Below are positions 13,900 to 26,273 of a stretch of DNA of 64,000 nucleotides, in pieces; the stretch's first letter is position 1; each line of letters starts with the position of its first letter. The stretch spans positions 803,529-867,528 of the forward strand of contig JAQFVV010006509.1 of assembly GCA_028023455.1 (NCBI GenBank), given 5' to 3'. Position numbers and translations under genes: made by a program. The notes under the pieces are model-generated. The model searched no databases, was not told the DNA's origin, and saw only the letters and a list, made by a program, of their open reading frames with translations. Source of the stretch: Epiperipatus broadwayi. Taxonomy: Eukaryota > Onychophora > Udeonychophora > Euonychophora > Peripatidae.

Positions 13900-14760
13900 A
13901 ATTATCATTAGTAACTTGGTTTAAATTAAAAATTTGAATGAAAGATATGACTCAAAATAGAAAATAAACTATCAGTTGATAGAAAATTGAAAAGGTATAT
14001 AATGGTTTTTTTTTTAATCTTGTTATCCTTAGGTTGTTAACTTGGTTGTGAGCAAGTGAAATGATTGCTGGGTAACTTGAGATCGAATTTTTATTACTAA
14101 ACAAATATCAAAGTTTACTACAATAACGTTAAAAATAAAAACCATATGTTTGACTGACGTGTAGGCTTTTTTTAAAATTATCATTACTAGATTTTAATTG
14201 AAAATTTGAATTAAAAATGTAACACAAAATTAGAAGTTATCAACTGATTGAAAATTGAAAAAGATATATGAAGATAGTTTTTTTATTCCATTAGCCTAAG
14301 ATTTTGAATACTGTTTAAGAATAAAAAAAAACCATAGCTTGTTACCTTGTTTGTGAGCAGCGAACTGTTTTTTGGGGAACTTGAAACTGAATTTTCTTTT
14401 TCCTTTTTTTAAAATCTAAACAAAAATCGGAAATTATTACAATAAAATTAAAAATAAGAGTATGTTTGATTGAATTTTGGACTTTGAAATTCGGAACTGG
14501 TAATACTGGCAGTAGGCTTTTCTGATCATGTGTAGACTTTGTCGCTATATTGCTTTCTAAATTATCGTTAAGCAACTTAATTTTAATTGAAATTTTGAGT
14601 GAAAAATGTAACACAAAATTATCAATTCGTTACCAACACATTAGAATTTTAAAAAGATATATCAGGATAAGGTTTTACTTACTAGGCCTAGGTTTAAAGT
14701 ACTTTTGGGGCATGAAAAACTAGATCTTGTTAACATGGTTGTAGACAAATAACTGCATTC
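13900..14760. repeat. Three diverged copies of a ~280-385-bp repeat
   Basis: Two landmark blocks recur in the same order. ATTATCRTTA occurs at 13901, 14177 and 14561. A block beginning GTTAACTTGGTTGTGAGCAA (14036) recurs as GTTACCTTGTTTGTGAGCAG (14340) and GTTAACATGGTTGTAGACAA (14727). Spacing is about 276-304 bp for the first interval and 384-387 bp for the second. The second unit has about 100 extra bases at roughly 14470-14550. No coding content is seen; the short open stretch at 14342-14614 is not convincing. Confidence 0.75.
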
Positions 14761-14767
14761 TGCGGAA

Positions 14768-14848
14768 CAATTATTATTAGTATTATCATCATCACCATCA
14801 TCATCATTATTATTATCATCATCACCATCATTGTTATTATTATGTTTC
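14768..14848. repeat. Imperfect ATT/ATC microsatellite (LINE-A tail, minus strand)
   Basis: These are mixed ATT and ATC/ACC units directly beside the 3' end (ATGTTTCAAGGGG, minus strand CCCCTTGAAACAT) of the minus-strand LINE-A copy. I read it as a decayed AAT tail. Confidence 0.8.
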
Positions 14849-17263
14849 AAGGGGTAAACTTTATTGAAACTAAAAATGGGTTACATAAGTTACAGTAGAA
14901 AATATGAGGTCTTAAATACAAATTGATTCACAACATTACATATGTAATAAAGATTTACAATTTTGATTCTGATAGGAAACAAAACATAATTTCCATTAAT
15001 TAATAGGAAAATAATTATTACATAACAAGATACTTAAGTCAATTCAGGTTTACAAAGAATTTTTAAATGTGATATTGAGAAAAAGTGGAAGCATATGACA
15101 ATAGGATTGGAAACATATGAAAGAGGAAAGATGATGATACAATGACATATGGCCCCACTAAAATATGGCTCATTTGGGGAGAGTTTATAGTTTTTGTAAC
15201 TAACTAAGTCTTATTGTTCATCTTACATAAATTTCATGTGAAAAAAAAAAGGTAAAATACTAGTCAGGATGAATTGCCTCTTGGGAAAATGGAAAAACTC
15301 TAGTTCCCATGAATTACATTCTGGGAAAATGGAAAAATACTAGTTCAGTATGGAATGTTTCTTGAGAAAATGAACAAACCATATCAGGAATGAATTGCAT
15401 CTTGGGAAATGAAAAAACACTAGTCAACAAAACTGCATTTTAGAAAAATGGGGAAAATACCAGCTTTCTATGGTATTGGACTATTGTAATGAGTGTCTGG
15501 AACATAGTTTTACATGCAGCTAGTTGTATAATGAAGAAGGTGAAATGTGATAAAAGATTTTTAGTAGTGCCTATTATGCTTGGGGCTACTTATAGGTTGG
15601 ACTGCTTTCTAATGAGTTACCAGGTTGCCACAAAAATTTCTTGGGGACATGTTGTTATAGCATAATTTTAGCTCTCATAATTTATTTATAAATGTGAGTG
15701 GATGCCTCCTGATGTTGTTGTCTAACAAGAAGGTGGAATGGCTAGACCAGAGGGAAAACATGGTAAATGTGGTTGCATGCACTGCAGAAATGTTTAATTT
15801 TTGGAAGGACTCAATTATGTGGTGGATAGAAGTAGCAAGCTGCCTGCTTGCATTTAACATACTTTGCCATCTGGAGTTTAATGCACAGCAGTGATTGAGA
15901 AGATGTTGTTGAGTCTCATCAGCCCACAGAATGGGTCAATATTTTTGTAAGGACAATGATACCATAGGAAAAGGATATTGGAAGTACACAATGTTGAGTC
16001 TAATTAGGAAGTCAAAAAACTTTGGTTCTAGTGCCCATTTTTAAAATTGCAATGCAAGGCAATGTTTATTTATCCCAAGCATGGGGAGGAGATAATCATT
16101 GCTAAGGTCTGAATATAGCAAGTTATATGTTTGCCAGCAAGCATACTTGGAATTGTGGAAGATTCTGACCTGGTTGGAGGTACCTATGATTGAGTAAATA
16201 ATATATGTGATATATGGTGTTGCAGGGTGAGATTTATATGTAGGAGTGATTTTCAACATGCACTGGTTTTGGAACCAGCTGGTAATAGCTTCTATCAAGT
16301 TAATTGCTTTTTGTGTGTAGAATACCTGAATGCTGTGCAGGCCTATACCACTGTAGAAAGATTAAAAGCTGAGCCATTTTGTGGATATTGACATGGTTTT
16401 GCAGCCCCAGAGCAATTTATTGCACATGGAGTTGATGGCAAAAATGAACAACTTTGAAAATTTGATAATAGGTTCATAATATGTGATTTTGTCATAGCAA
16501 AAGTATTGAACAGATGTACATAAATTGATAGATATGCCTTAGAAAGTGAGTTGGTAATTTACACTACAGAATCTTGTAACTTGGTTTGTGTTGTGAGCCT
16601 CAAACCAAGGGAGCCTTTGTAAAAAGAAAATTCTAAGAATAGTGTGGAATTTCCTTGGAAAATTTGGAAACATGATTTCTTTGTAAATAGAGACCATCCA
16701 GCAGTTTTTTTGGGATTAAAGTGCAGTTTTTAGGCTGCTATGTAGTTATTAAAAATGGTTTGTAATAAAGGGAGTTGTTTTTGAGAAGACAGGAAGACAA
16801 TGAAGTCATCCATGTAAACAATACAGGGAATGTATTGCTAGGTGTGGGAATTTGGATTCCAGTAATTTTATTTTTTATTTATTGTAATCATATTTGTGTA
16901 GTGTAAAAAGTAGTGAGTTTAGGGTTGACCTTTGTGATATTGATTGCATGGGATTGAATGATGGAGAATTTGTATCATTAAGTGACGATGCAACTCATGA
17001 TTCAGCAGTAGGTTGGTGATAAGGTATGACAGTATAGGCGGGATGGTGGTGTCAGTGAGCATTTGAATAAGTAGGTTAATTGAAATGAAATCAAAATCTG
17101 CTTGAATACCAAGCTGGATTGCAATGGGACTGTATTTTTTAACTTTTTGAACTGAGCTTAAAATTGTCTTAAATGTAAGTCCTGCTTGGCTGATGAAACT
17201 CTTTTGGCACCCTGTAGGTGTGATATTAATGGGAGTATATGTTGCTCAATTTTGTCCTTGATG
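14849..17263 (-). mobile_element. LINE-A copy, 5'-truncated, heavily mutated
   Basis: This is a minus-strand relative of the element at 1-4190. Reading 5' to 3' it begins inside the RT domain (KDKIEQHILPLIS, near 17260). It continues with KKYSPIAIQ, a diverged FDSVE region and the catalytic IVYMDD box (YMDD at 16805-16816). The C-terminal region follows (16041-16298, with CMLKITPT and WQTYNLL; 15675-15860, with NNIRRHPLTF), then a 3' UTR and tail. Many stops and frame changes make it non-coding. It is truncated in the RT domain, and the tail of another LINE-A 3' end abuts its 5' end at 17265-17375. Confidence 0.85.
15253..15460. repeat. 40-bp tandem array, 5+ copies, in LINE-A 3' UTR
   Basis: Unit starts fall at 15261, 15301, 15341, 15381 and 15421, with a partial unit at 15461, so the period is exactly 40. 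The conserved parts are AAAATACTAGT, GAATTGCAT and CTTGGGAAAATGG. The plus-strand LINE-A copy (3455-3917) has no such array, so it arose in this copy or its sublineage. Confidence 0.9.
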
Positions 17264-17264
17264 A

Positions 17265-17450
<186 letters not shown>

Positions 17451-17539
17451 CATGTTTAATCCTATTATTGTCAGTTCAATTTCGAGTGCTACAATATACT
17501 ACTATTCTTATTCTTATTATTATTGGATGAAAATATTTA

Positions 17540-19860
17540 TATTCCTGATGGAGAAACATGCTAATTTGCAATTTTTTATAATAATATTAAAAGAAATTAG
17601 GTAAGTAAATGATATTTTAGATGATTTACTGTACACATTTTAAAATTTATTTTTCATGCATTTTATTACTGTATGTGATTAGAGGTTTTTAAAAATTATT
17701 TTAATAAATAAAACATTTTTTTTTTTGGTAAACATATTCACTTCATCACAGGACGACATGTTGCTTTACAATTTTTTTACAGTACTTTTTTGTATTTAAA
17801 AATTATTAATTCAAGAAAATTATATAGTATTAACTGATCAAAAATGTAGTTTATTAAATGTTACTTAAAAATAATTAAATAAGAAAATAGTAAAGAAAAA
17901 TTTACTGCTTATGTTTATTTAATTGTAAAAAAAAATATTACATTGGACATTGGCAGAAAAATGTATAATGAAAATTACACAGTCTTTTTGGATGTTCTAA
18001 GACCCCAACTGGTCTATGAGTATGCATGGAATAGAAAAATGTTTGATAAAAGCTTTTACCATACTTTGTTTTTGTTATTATTTGTTTTTAATAATAATAA
18101 AAAAAACATTTAGGTTAGAATTGCAATTTTTTGTGCTAATTGTTGGGTGCAATTAAAAATGAATATATATATTACAGATGTGAGAATGGAAATTAAACAC
18201 ATTAATCTTTGATAGACATTGAATGCACAAGTTTTAATTAGATTATACTAAGATTATTCACATTAAAATATGACAAAATAAAAAGTCAAGTAAGGATGTA
18301 ATGATATATATTACAGCTATTCATTTAGAATTAGAATAAATATATTTTGACATGATTTTTTAACAATTCATTTTTTTTTGGTAATGAGTTTGTTAAAGAA
18401 ATTATTGTTTTTGTATATGTTTTTGAATCATATGATGACTGACTAAAATGACCAAAAATAGAAATTGTTGAAAATCCTGTTTCAATAATGATATTTTGCC
18501 ATTTTATCTGTAATAAAAAAAAAAAATAAAAAAATTCAAATAAAGACATAAAGAATAAAAAGGATTTTCAGAAACAAATTTCCAAATTGAAAGTTATTCA
18601 TTGTATCTAAAATAAATAGTCGTACCATTAAAACAACAATATGTTGATAAAAATGAACTACCAAAAACAACAACATCATAGAACAAATAAATGAATCTTT
18701 TCTATCTTTCTGTTTTTAGCATAGAAAAAATTGTATTATGAATGAAAATTGTCATTTATTTCAAAAATATTAAAATCTATGCATTAAAGAATTTTGTAAA
18801 GTAAAAAAGAAAAAATTAAACATATATATGCATTCATATATATGAATGCATATATAAATTGCCTAAATTATAATTAATATTTACTGAGGCTATAACCTTG
18901 AGAATATGCATGTAAAATGTGATAGTAGGGACCTCTACAGGTGTTTAATCACAAATGAATATAGATACATTTTTACTTTGAAAATCATATTATTGTTGAT
19001 TATATGTTTAATTAAAATATTTTTAAAGCATGTGAATAAATAAATAGATTATAGCTACATTTATATAAAATGTTTTTTTTTTTTAAAAAAAAGATTGTGA
19101 AGTACAGAATTTAAATTATATGTATGCCCTTATTTTTTGTAATTCTTGTAGTACTGGTCTATTAGCTCATGTCAGCTGATTGATGGCACTGATGCTATAT
19201 AAAAACACAGAAATATAATGTGATTGGGCCACTGGCATAAAAATTTATTTTTAATATCTTTATATATTAATGTATTTTATATATTAATGAATGTTAGTGT
19301 ATCTATAAAATCAAGTTTGTTTATTTTTTATTTAGTTGATGGTGTGGAATATATGTATATAAATGAGAAAAAATTGGATGATAGAAATTAAAATAAGTTC
19401 AAAACAATTTTTCTTCAAATTTTACTCTCACCCTGCTATGTAATATAGAACTCATTTGTAAATAAATTAGACAAGTTGTATTTATTATATATGTATACTT
19501 AATCAAAGCAGATATGTATTAATTAATTATGCATTAGAAGGCCAATAATTATATACACATCTGCTAATTTAATCTTTGGAATAGAGAAGTACAGTGCAAT
19601 CTTTTTCATAGATTTATAGATTCAATAAGAAGATCTATATTCATAAATAATTCAACAATGAGAACTATTAACAATTACTCATGCTAAAAATAAAATGCTG
19701 GTATAATATGCACATCTAAATTAATTCAATGCCTTTAAGGAAAAAGGGTTTTTTATTCATTTCATAATGGATTGTTTTTGTTTTTTTTTTTGGTAGCATA
19801 GTAAAATATGGAATAATATACCTATATATTAATGTTAATAAGGTTGTTTCTGTATCTTCA
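17540..19860. other. AT-rich intergenic DNA, no gene recognised
   Basis: A/T runs only, apart from the palindrome at 18823-18856. Open stretches on either strand have low-complexity composition and no domain. Confidence 0.6.
18823..18856. repeat. 34-bp perfect palindrome
   Basis: The arms read through ATGCATTCAT and are centred between 18839 and 18840. The sequence equals its own reverse complement over 34 bp, beyond the simple TA content. Confidence 0.9.
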
Positions 19861-19884
19861 ATACTTTGTAGTACTTGGTATCAT

Positions 19885-20415
19885 GTGACTGCATTCTTTT
19901 ATTGCTTTCCAAAATACTTCATCAGCCAATACTTAAATACTGGAGATGTCCAGAGTAAACTCCTCCTAAATGGGCAAACCAAAGAAATGGACATAAGTGC
20001 AGATGCTTCATTCCTGAATGTGACTCATACTAAAGCTTTCAAAGTGAATGAAATTCTGGAACTGTCAAAGCAGGTCTCCTTTCAAAGAGAACACTTTCAC
20101 TAACAGGAACAAGATTTGCATCTGAACTGTGAGATGGTCTTGGACATCTCCAGTCTCATTGTTTCACTGCACCCACATCTCTTGGCATGTAGAAGTATGT
20201 TGTTGTCTCATAAAAATGCCACTGTGCCAGTGTCTGTAGACGGCAGTTGGCACAACTTTAATGGCTCAATTTTGCAGTCAGCTATTTTATTTATCATGGA
20301 CATGTCCTCACACAAACATGAGCTAGTCAAAATCTTGCTTAGATGTACCCTTTCTGAATTTTTTGAAGGTTTCATGTTGAGTAGGGAAGTGTGGCAATGG
20401 GTTTACAATTGTTAG
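19885..20415 (+). pseudogene. Degenerate coding remnant, possibly Mutator-like transposase
   Basis: One reading frame stays open from 19885 to 20415 with a single stop (TAA at 20101-20103). It lies in a block clearly less AT-rich than its flanks (about 19.86-20.65 kb). The second part reads ...NATVPVSVDGSWHNFNGSIL..., reminiscent of the VDGTW...NG segment of the Mutator-like nuclease domain found in multicopy invertebrate genes. The upstream FKVNEILEL could be the FEVN-type motif of the same domain. The match is from memory of the motif pattern only and lacks most of the domain. An old host exon or an unrelated repeat is equally possible. Confidence 0.3.
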
Positions 20416-20752
20416 GATGTAATACTAGATCAGATGACTTGTAAGCTAATTACTGTTACATGCATTTTTGAAGAGTTGTGGCAGTCTGAAGTCCAGACAA
20501 CCTCAGATAATACTATAGCAAACTTTAAACTGTCAGCATTGGGATAAAATACATAAAACAAAGCAGCAGGCTGGCTGCCAGAACAGCATAGCAAAATGGC
20601 CACTTTCTGTGCTGTGCTTTTGCATAGAAGTAAGGCAGCAATGGCGGTCATGTAAATGACATATTTATGTGTTTTTGCTTATAAATAATGCCATCAAGTG
20701 GCTGACACAAGCTAATAGAACAGCACTATTTTTATTATGTAAAACACAAATA

Positions 20753-22394
20753 TTCTCTCTTTTTGGTAATAGTTCAACCTTTTTTTCTTATTGCAGAAAT
20801 GTTTCCTACGAAAACTAAAATCTTGTTTTATACTCTTGAGATATTTATCTTCTTCTACAGCTTTCTTTGCTAGTTATACTTCCTTATATCATTATCAATA
20901 CTTTTTTACACCATTTTACAAAATTCAAGAATTTCAATCATTCTTAATGCATCATTTTTATATATCTTCATATTCCTTCTTTTCTTCATAAATTCTCTAG
21001 ACTCATTAGAATTTGTATTGATCAATTGCTGATTTTTTCTACCAGCTATTTTTGTTGCAGTTTTTAAAAATGTATCAATTATTTTCCAATTAATTTCATT
21101 CAAATATGATTTATGTTCAAAATCTGCTAATATTTGAAAATGAGTTGGAAGTTGTAATTTAATTCATTAGAATGTTTCTGAAAATTAGGAATATCAATTG
21201 TGAGTATTGTTTTTCTTAACAATTTTTGTCTTTCTAGTTTTGCATTAACATGTATCTTACATCTCACAAATCAATGATCTCTTCCTGTGTTGAATTTATT
21301 AAGAATTTTACAATCTTTGAAATGTGCATTTTCTATTAATCAAAATATAATCCAATTCTTCTGTACCTTCATTTGTTAGCTTCATTGACCATTTCCTTTT
21401 AACATTTTTCTCAAAAAAGAATTTATAATATAAACTTTTTCTTTTTTCTGCAAACTCCACAAGTCTAGGTTCTCTCTCATTTCTATTACCATAACCAAAT
21501 TTATCTACATCACTTTCATCTTTCAATTGTTTACTAATTGTAGCATTAAAGTCTCCCATAACAATTTTAAAAGGTTATTTGGTTTGACCAAAAGTCTTTT
21601 ATACATCCTTATAAAAATCTTCTACTACTTTGTCACTATGAGAACTTGTTGGGGCATAAACCTGAATAACTGTATTTGATATCTGCTATTTAATTGAATA
21701 ACTAATCTTTCCACTCTGTACACTACACCATCAATCTTCATAATGTTGTTCTTCCACTTTTTATTTTTAATGAATCCTACTCTACTTGTACTTCCAATAG
21801 CTGTGCCTTTATAATAGAGTGCATGTTCACTTTTTAAATCATATCTTCACCTTTTGTTCTAACATCACAATGTCCAATAATATCCTATTTAATATGAGAC
21901 AGTTCTTTTAATTCTTGATATCTTCCTTCACTTGAAAGTGATCTGCAGTTGTAAGTATCTAAATAAAAAGTCATCTCAAATGGCAGCCTGGGTTTGTAAT
22001 CAGGAGATTGTTAGCATTTTCCACATTCAACCCCAACTACTGACTTTGTAGCCTCCTCAAAATAAGTGCCTCGATTTTTTTGTCCATCATGATATATCTA
22101 TTAGAAAAAAAATTTCATTTACACATACACAGTCATTCTGCATTATCAGGCAACTGAGAAAAAATACCACCGTGTTTCTTGATCTTGAAAGATATAAAGC
22201 CAATAAACTCACTATGCTGGGTAATGCTTATTGGTGAGCAGATCATCCATCTTCTTACTATATGAATAATCACATAGTAATAATATCTGCAATGACAAGA
22301 ACATATGGTGTTGGCATTACAAATTTCCCTGTTTAGTTCCCTTAAGGTCTTCAAGAGGATTCAAAAGTCTCCTTTCAGTTAACAGCAAACTTCT
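20753..22394 (-). pseudogene. RTE endonuclease half (inverted segment)
   Basis: This is the 5' half of the RTE ORF, decayed. Recognisable pieces are MGDFNATISKQ and NRNEREPRLVEFAEKRK with LTNEGTEELDYILINRK (21308-21559), and INWKIIDTFLKTATKIAGRK followed by KNDALRMIEILEFCKMV (20906-21103). It is useful as a reference for the 43-46 kb copy. Where that copy has stop codons, this one reads MKKRRNMK and NRNERE. Where that copy has GYFNA, this one keeps the endonuclease Asp (GDFNA). Confidence 0.85.
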
Positions 22395-22401
22395 ATCAAA
22401 T

Positions 22402-23911
22402 ATTATATAATAATAACAAGTATCTCTACAACTATCAATCTTTTGAATTCACTAGGATTTTAAATAAAAGGTGAGACATGCAATAAATTTATAAAAAAAT
22501 GAAAAGCTCCAAGTAATGATGGAAATATAACTGATATATTAAAAGAAGCAGGTAAAGAAATAGAACATTTTTGATGAAGTTATATACTAAAGGTCTAAAT
22601 GATAAAGATGTTCCAGATGATTGGAAGAATGCAGTATTAAAAGATGATAAAGATATAAAAAATTACAGATCTATAAGTCTTTTATCAATTTTATACAAAT
22701 TTTTTATCAGGATAACTACAACTCATCTACAGAGAACTTTGGATTTCAACCAACCAAAAGAAGCAGTTGTATTTAAAAGGGGTTTTAGTACACTAGTAGA
22801 TTATATTAAAGTATTGAGAGAAATTATAGAAAAGACCAATTAATATGAGTTGCCATTATGCTTTAGATTAAAATGCATTTGATTATAAGCATTTCTTCAG
22901 TGATTAAAGCATCGTATGATCAAGATATAGACCCAGGAGATTGTCATTTAGTGAAAGAATATTTATAAAAATGCAATAGCAACAATTAGATTACATAATC
23001 ATACAAGGAAGGTAAACATTGAGAAGGCTGTAAGACAGGGTGATCCCACATCTCCAAAACTTTTTACAGCTGTGCTGCAATAAATATTTTGTGGATTAAA
23101 ATGGTGAGCTAAAGGAGTAAAAGTAAATGGAGATTATTAATGCCATTTAGATTTTACAGATGATATAGTTGTTTGTGCAAATAATGCTTCAGAACTTCAG
23201 AAAATGTTGCAAAAGTTATCAGATGAAAGTAAAAAATGAAGACTAAAAGTAAATGTTAAAAAGACTAAAGTAATGTTCAATTAATTTTTTCAAAAGATGA
23301 AAACAAAGATTGATTACAATGAATTAGAAGAAATTAACAACTACAAATACATCTGTCAGATTATTACCATAATAAAAACATAATGAATGAAATTAATCAT
23401 AGAATTAAACTTGGTTGGAATGCTTTTGTTAGAAATAACTTAATATTAAAAGAAAATATATCTATGTGTTTGAAAAGGAAGGTTTTTAATAAATGTGTTT
23501 TAACAATTCTTACTTATAGATCTGAGACTTGGACACCTAATAAAAAATCAATGCAGAGACTTTAGATCACTCAAGGAAGTATGGACAGATACATGTTAGG
23601 AGTAATAAGAAAAGATGAAAACACAATTAATAGGTAAGGAAGTAAACAGGTGTTATTGACATTGTTGAAAGAATTAAAAGACTGGAGTGGAGTTGGGTTC
23701 GATATATTGCTGGAAGAGATGATAATAGAAAGATAAATTGAAATCTTAGATGAGATTCCAAGAGATTGTAAAAGACCCAGAAAGAGATAACATGTGAGAT
23801 GGTTGGATGAAATAAAAAAAGATGTGAGGGTAATGTGGAGAAAAGAGGCTAGAGATCAGAGAAAATGGACTTGAAGAGACCTTTGGATTGATAATGGTTG
23901 ACAATGATATA
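22402..23911 (+). pseudogene. RTE reverse-transcriptase half (sense segment)
   Basis: This is the decayed 3' half of the RTE ORF on the plus strand. It contains [19 protein letters not shown] and NYRSISLLSILYKFF (22571-22843), a degraded catalytic region (DFTDDIVVCANNASE near 23150-23190) where Ala of the FADD box is Thr, and [20 protein letters not shown] (23383-23565). It ends with the RTE C-terminus (WIDNG and stop near 23885-23902) and a very short 3' end merging into TA repeats. Many stops are present. Confidence 0.85.
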
Positions 23912-24118
23912 TATATATATATATATATATGACAATTAGTTCTTTTATTTATCTGTTTACTAATCTGCAAGTAAACCATGTATTTGCATAAATGTCTAAA
24001 AGAGGGAAGTATTTCTTGGTCTCTAATGTTCATCAAATTAATTTTATTACAGAAAGCGATTGGTGTTTAGAAGAAGTGGGTTTAAAAGTCTCAGAATAAA
24101 GATAATAATAGTTAGACT

Positions 24119-24760
24119 TATCCATTATGCTTCCATCTGTATTAATACTCTGTCCAAAATATTTGTAATTTTTATCTTTTTTTAATTCATAATTATCAAT
24201 CTTAATTTTTTTCTTCTGAGAAAATCAATTAAGCATTAATTTAGTCTTTTTAGTATTTATCTTTAGTCTTGCGTTCTTACATTCATCTGATAAATCACAA
24301 TTTCTCGAAGTTTTAAGAAATTATTTGCTACAATAAACACATCACATGCACAACTAGATGATTTAAATATTCTCCATGCACTTTTATTGTATTGGCTTCC
24401 TATTTTAACCTACAAAGTACTTTTTGTAAATCCATTGTAAAAAGTTTTAGAAATATGGAAACACCCCGATGAACTCCTTTATCATTGTAAATATTATTAT
24501 TATCACTATGTAATCATTGCTATTGCATTTTAATAAATATTCTTCAGAACACAGCAATATTCTGGGTCTACATTTTTATGATTCAAAATCTTAATAATTA
24601 TGGAAATGTTTACATAATCTCTTTTTATAATCTTCAAATCCAAAGCACAATGGCAACTCTTATTCACTTGTTCTTTTTATAACTATCTCTTAATATTTGG
24701 ATGCATAAGATCTCCTGTATTAAAACCACTATTAAATCCAGCTTCTTCTTTTGATTAATT
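24119..24760 (-). mobile_element. RTE LINE fragment (RT region)
   Basis: This aligns to 43943-44600 of the full-length RTE copy on the same strand. Shared blocks include ATGYTTCCATCTGTATTAAT, the AAATCAATTAAGCATTA region and TCAAATCCAAAGCACAATG. It is truncated at both ends and full of small indels. It lies only 190 bp from the inverted RTE copy but in the opposite orientation to that copy's 3' half, so it is probably an independent older insertion. Confidence 0.8.
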
Positions 24761-24769
24761 TAAGTTCGA

Positions 24770-26198
24770 GTAAAGGTAATCTCTGCCTCACTCAGCTTAA
24801 TTAAGTTATCATTTGTAATGGATCTGATATTGAAGCACTAGAAATAATTGTACAATCAATATAAAAAACAAGTAGGAGGTTTTGAATGCTATATTTTTCT
24901 AATTACAAATATATAGAAAGTGTGAATTTAAATTGATGCAAACATACATATTAAGATCTGAATGAGGGATAGCATTTGTAGCTAATAAGCTGTGCAGACA
25001 TAATGTTTGATATAGATGCTTTTAATCAAACTTATCTTCAGTACCAAGAAAATTAAACTGAAAGATTAGATGGTTACAACTTTTTTTAAAGGATTGTTCA
25101 TTCAGTAAAAGAAAACTATACAATATTACATTCAATGTGTGATCTAAATTGATATTTTCTATTCTAAGAATTTCAAGATATCTGAAATACAGTTTAATAA
25201 TAGTAAAAGTCAGTTTTTTTTTTATAATTCTGTCTGTGCTTGTTTTATTAAAACATATGTGACAATATTAGATTGGTGTAATGTGATAAAAAGTTTTTGA
25301 ATTCTTTTCTGGATAATATTAAATCAACATTGAAATTGTTAATATGATTTTTAGAAATAGCACATTACTAAGGCAAAGCTGGAATCAGAGAAGAATATGC
25401 ATTAGTTTCAGCTTTTAATTCCAATTCCTCATTGTGAAGTAAAATCTAAAAACTATCTAAAAATATACATTAAATTATTATCTGTTAAACATTGATTACT
25501 CAGGTTTATAATACACAATAGCAGAGAATTGATCTTGTTTACAAAGATTATTTCAAAAACACTCTTAAAAATTCAATATTGTTTTAATTAAAAAGATATA
25601 GTTAAGAATAGAATACATTGGAGAGATGCATATAGATAATGTGTTAAGTGTTTCAAAAAGGAACATTGGCTGCTGAAAAAGTTACAAGATGACAAGACAA
25701 GGTATCAAATAATAAGACTAATAAGCACTATATTATGTATATGAACATATTTATAATATCATCATAAAAATTGTTTCTGTTGCACTAATACATATATTTT
25801 TGTCTTTCTATTGAAGTATTGTTTTTGGTTGGAATAATAATTTTTGTTTTCAAACGGTTGGTACTGATATTAACAATAAAAACCAAATATGATTTTAAAG
25901 ATGATACTAGTATTAAAACTAACTTACAATGCATATATAAAGAAATGAAACACTTCAATTAAAACAAAATCAGTCATTAATTATATGTATTTTTTTTCCA
26001 GTATAAGATTTAAAATAGAAAAACTACACACAAATGTAAAGAATGAATGTGAATACATTATGATAAATAAATGAGTTAAAATATGCACACAGTGCATTTA
26101 ATCATTTTAAAACATTATAGTTTAAAAATTAATATAAGTGATACCATAATTTATTATTTGTAAAACTTTTAACATACAATATATGCTAAAGTAATAAG

Positions 26199-26239
<41 letters not shown>

Positions 26240-26242
26240 ACT

Positions 26243-26273
<31 letters not shown>

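Larger units (their letters stand above)
20753..23930. mobile_element. RTE LINE with inverted 5' half (5' inversion)
   Basis: This is a second RTE copy related to the full-length one at 43398-46687. The left part (20753-22394) is the element's 5' half on the minus strand. It includes the very 5' end (AGTCTCCTTTCAGTTAACAG at about 22367-22386) and the endonuclease. The right part (22402-23911) is the 3' half on the plus strand, with RT and C-terminus, ending in a TA-rich tail (23907-23930). In coordinates of the full-length copy, the left part breaks near 45001 and the right part starts near 44975. The two halves together therefore cover the whole element once, missing about 25 bp. Stops and frameshifts occur throughout. 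I could not find a clear target-site duplication. Confidence 0.85.

Noticed and set aside
26196-26270. TA run with inverted AAGTAAT ends as a transposon
   Set aside because: Only 7 bp pair outside the TA repeat, and TA runs are self-complementary in any case.
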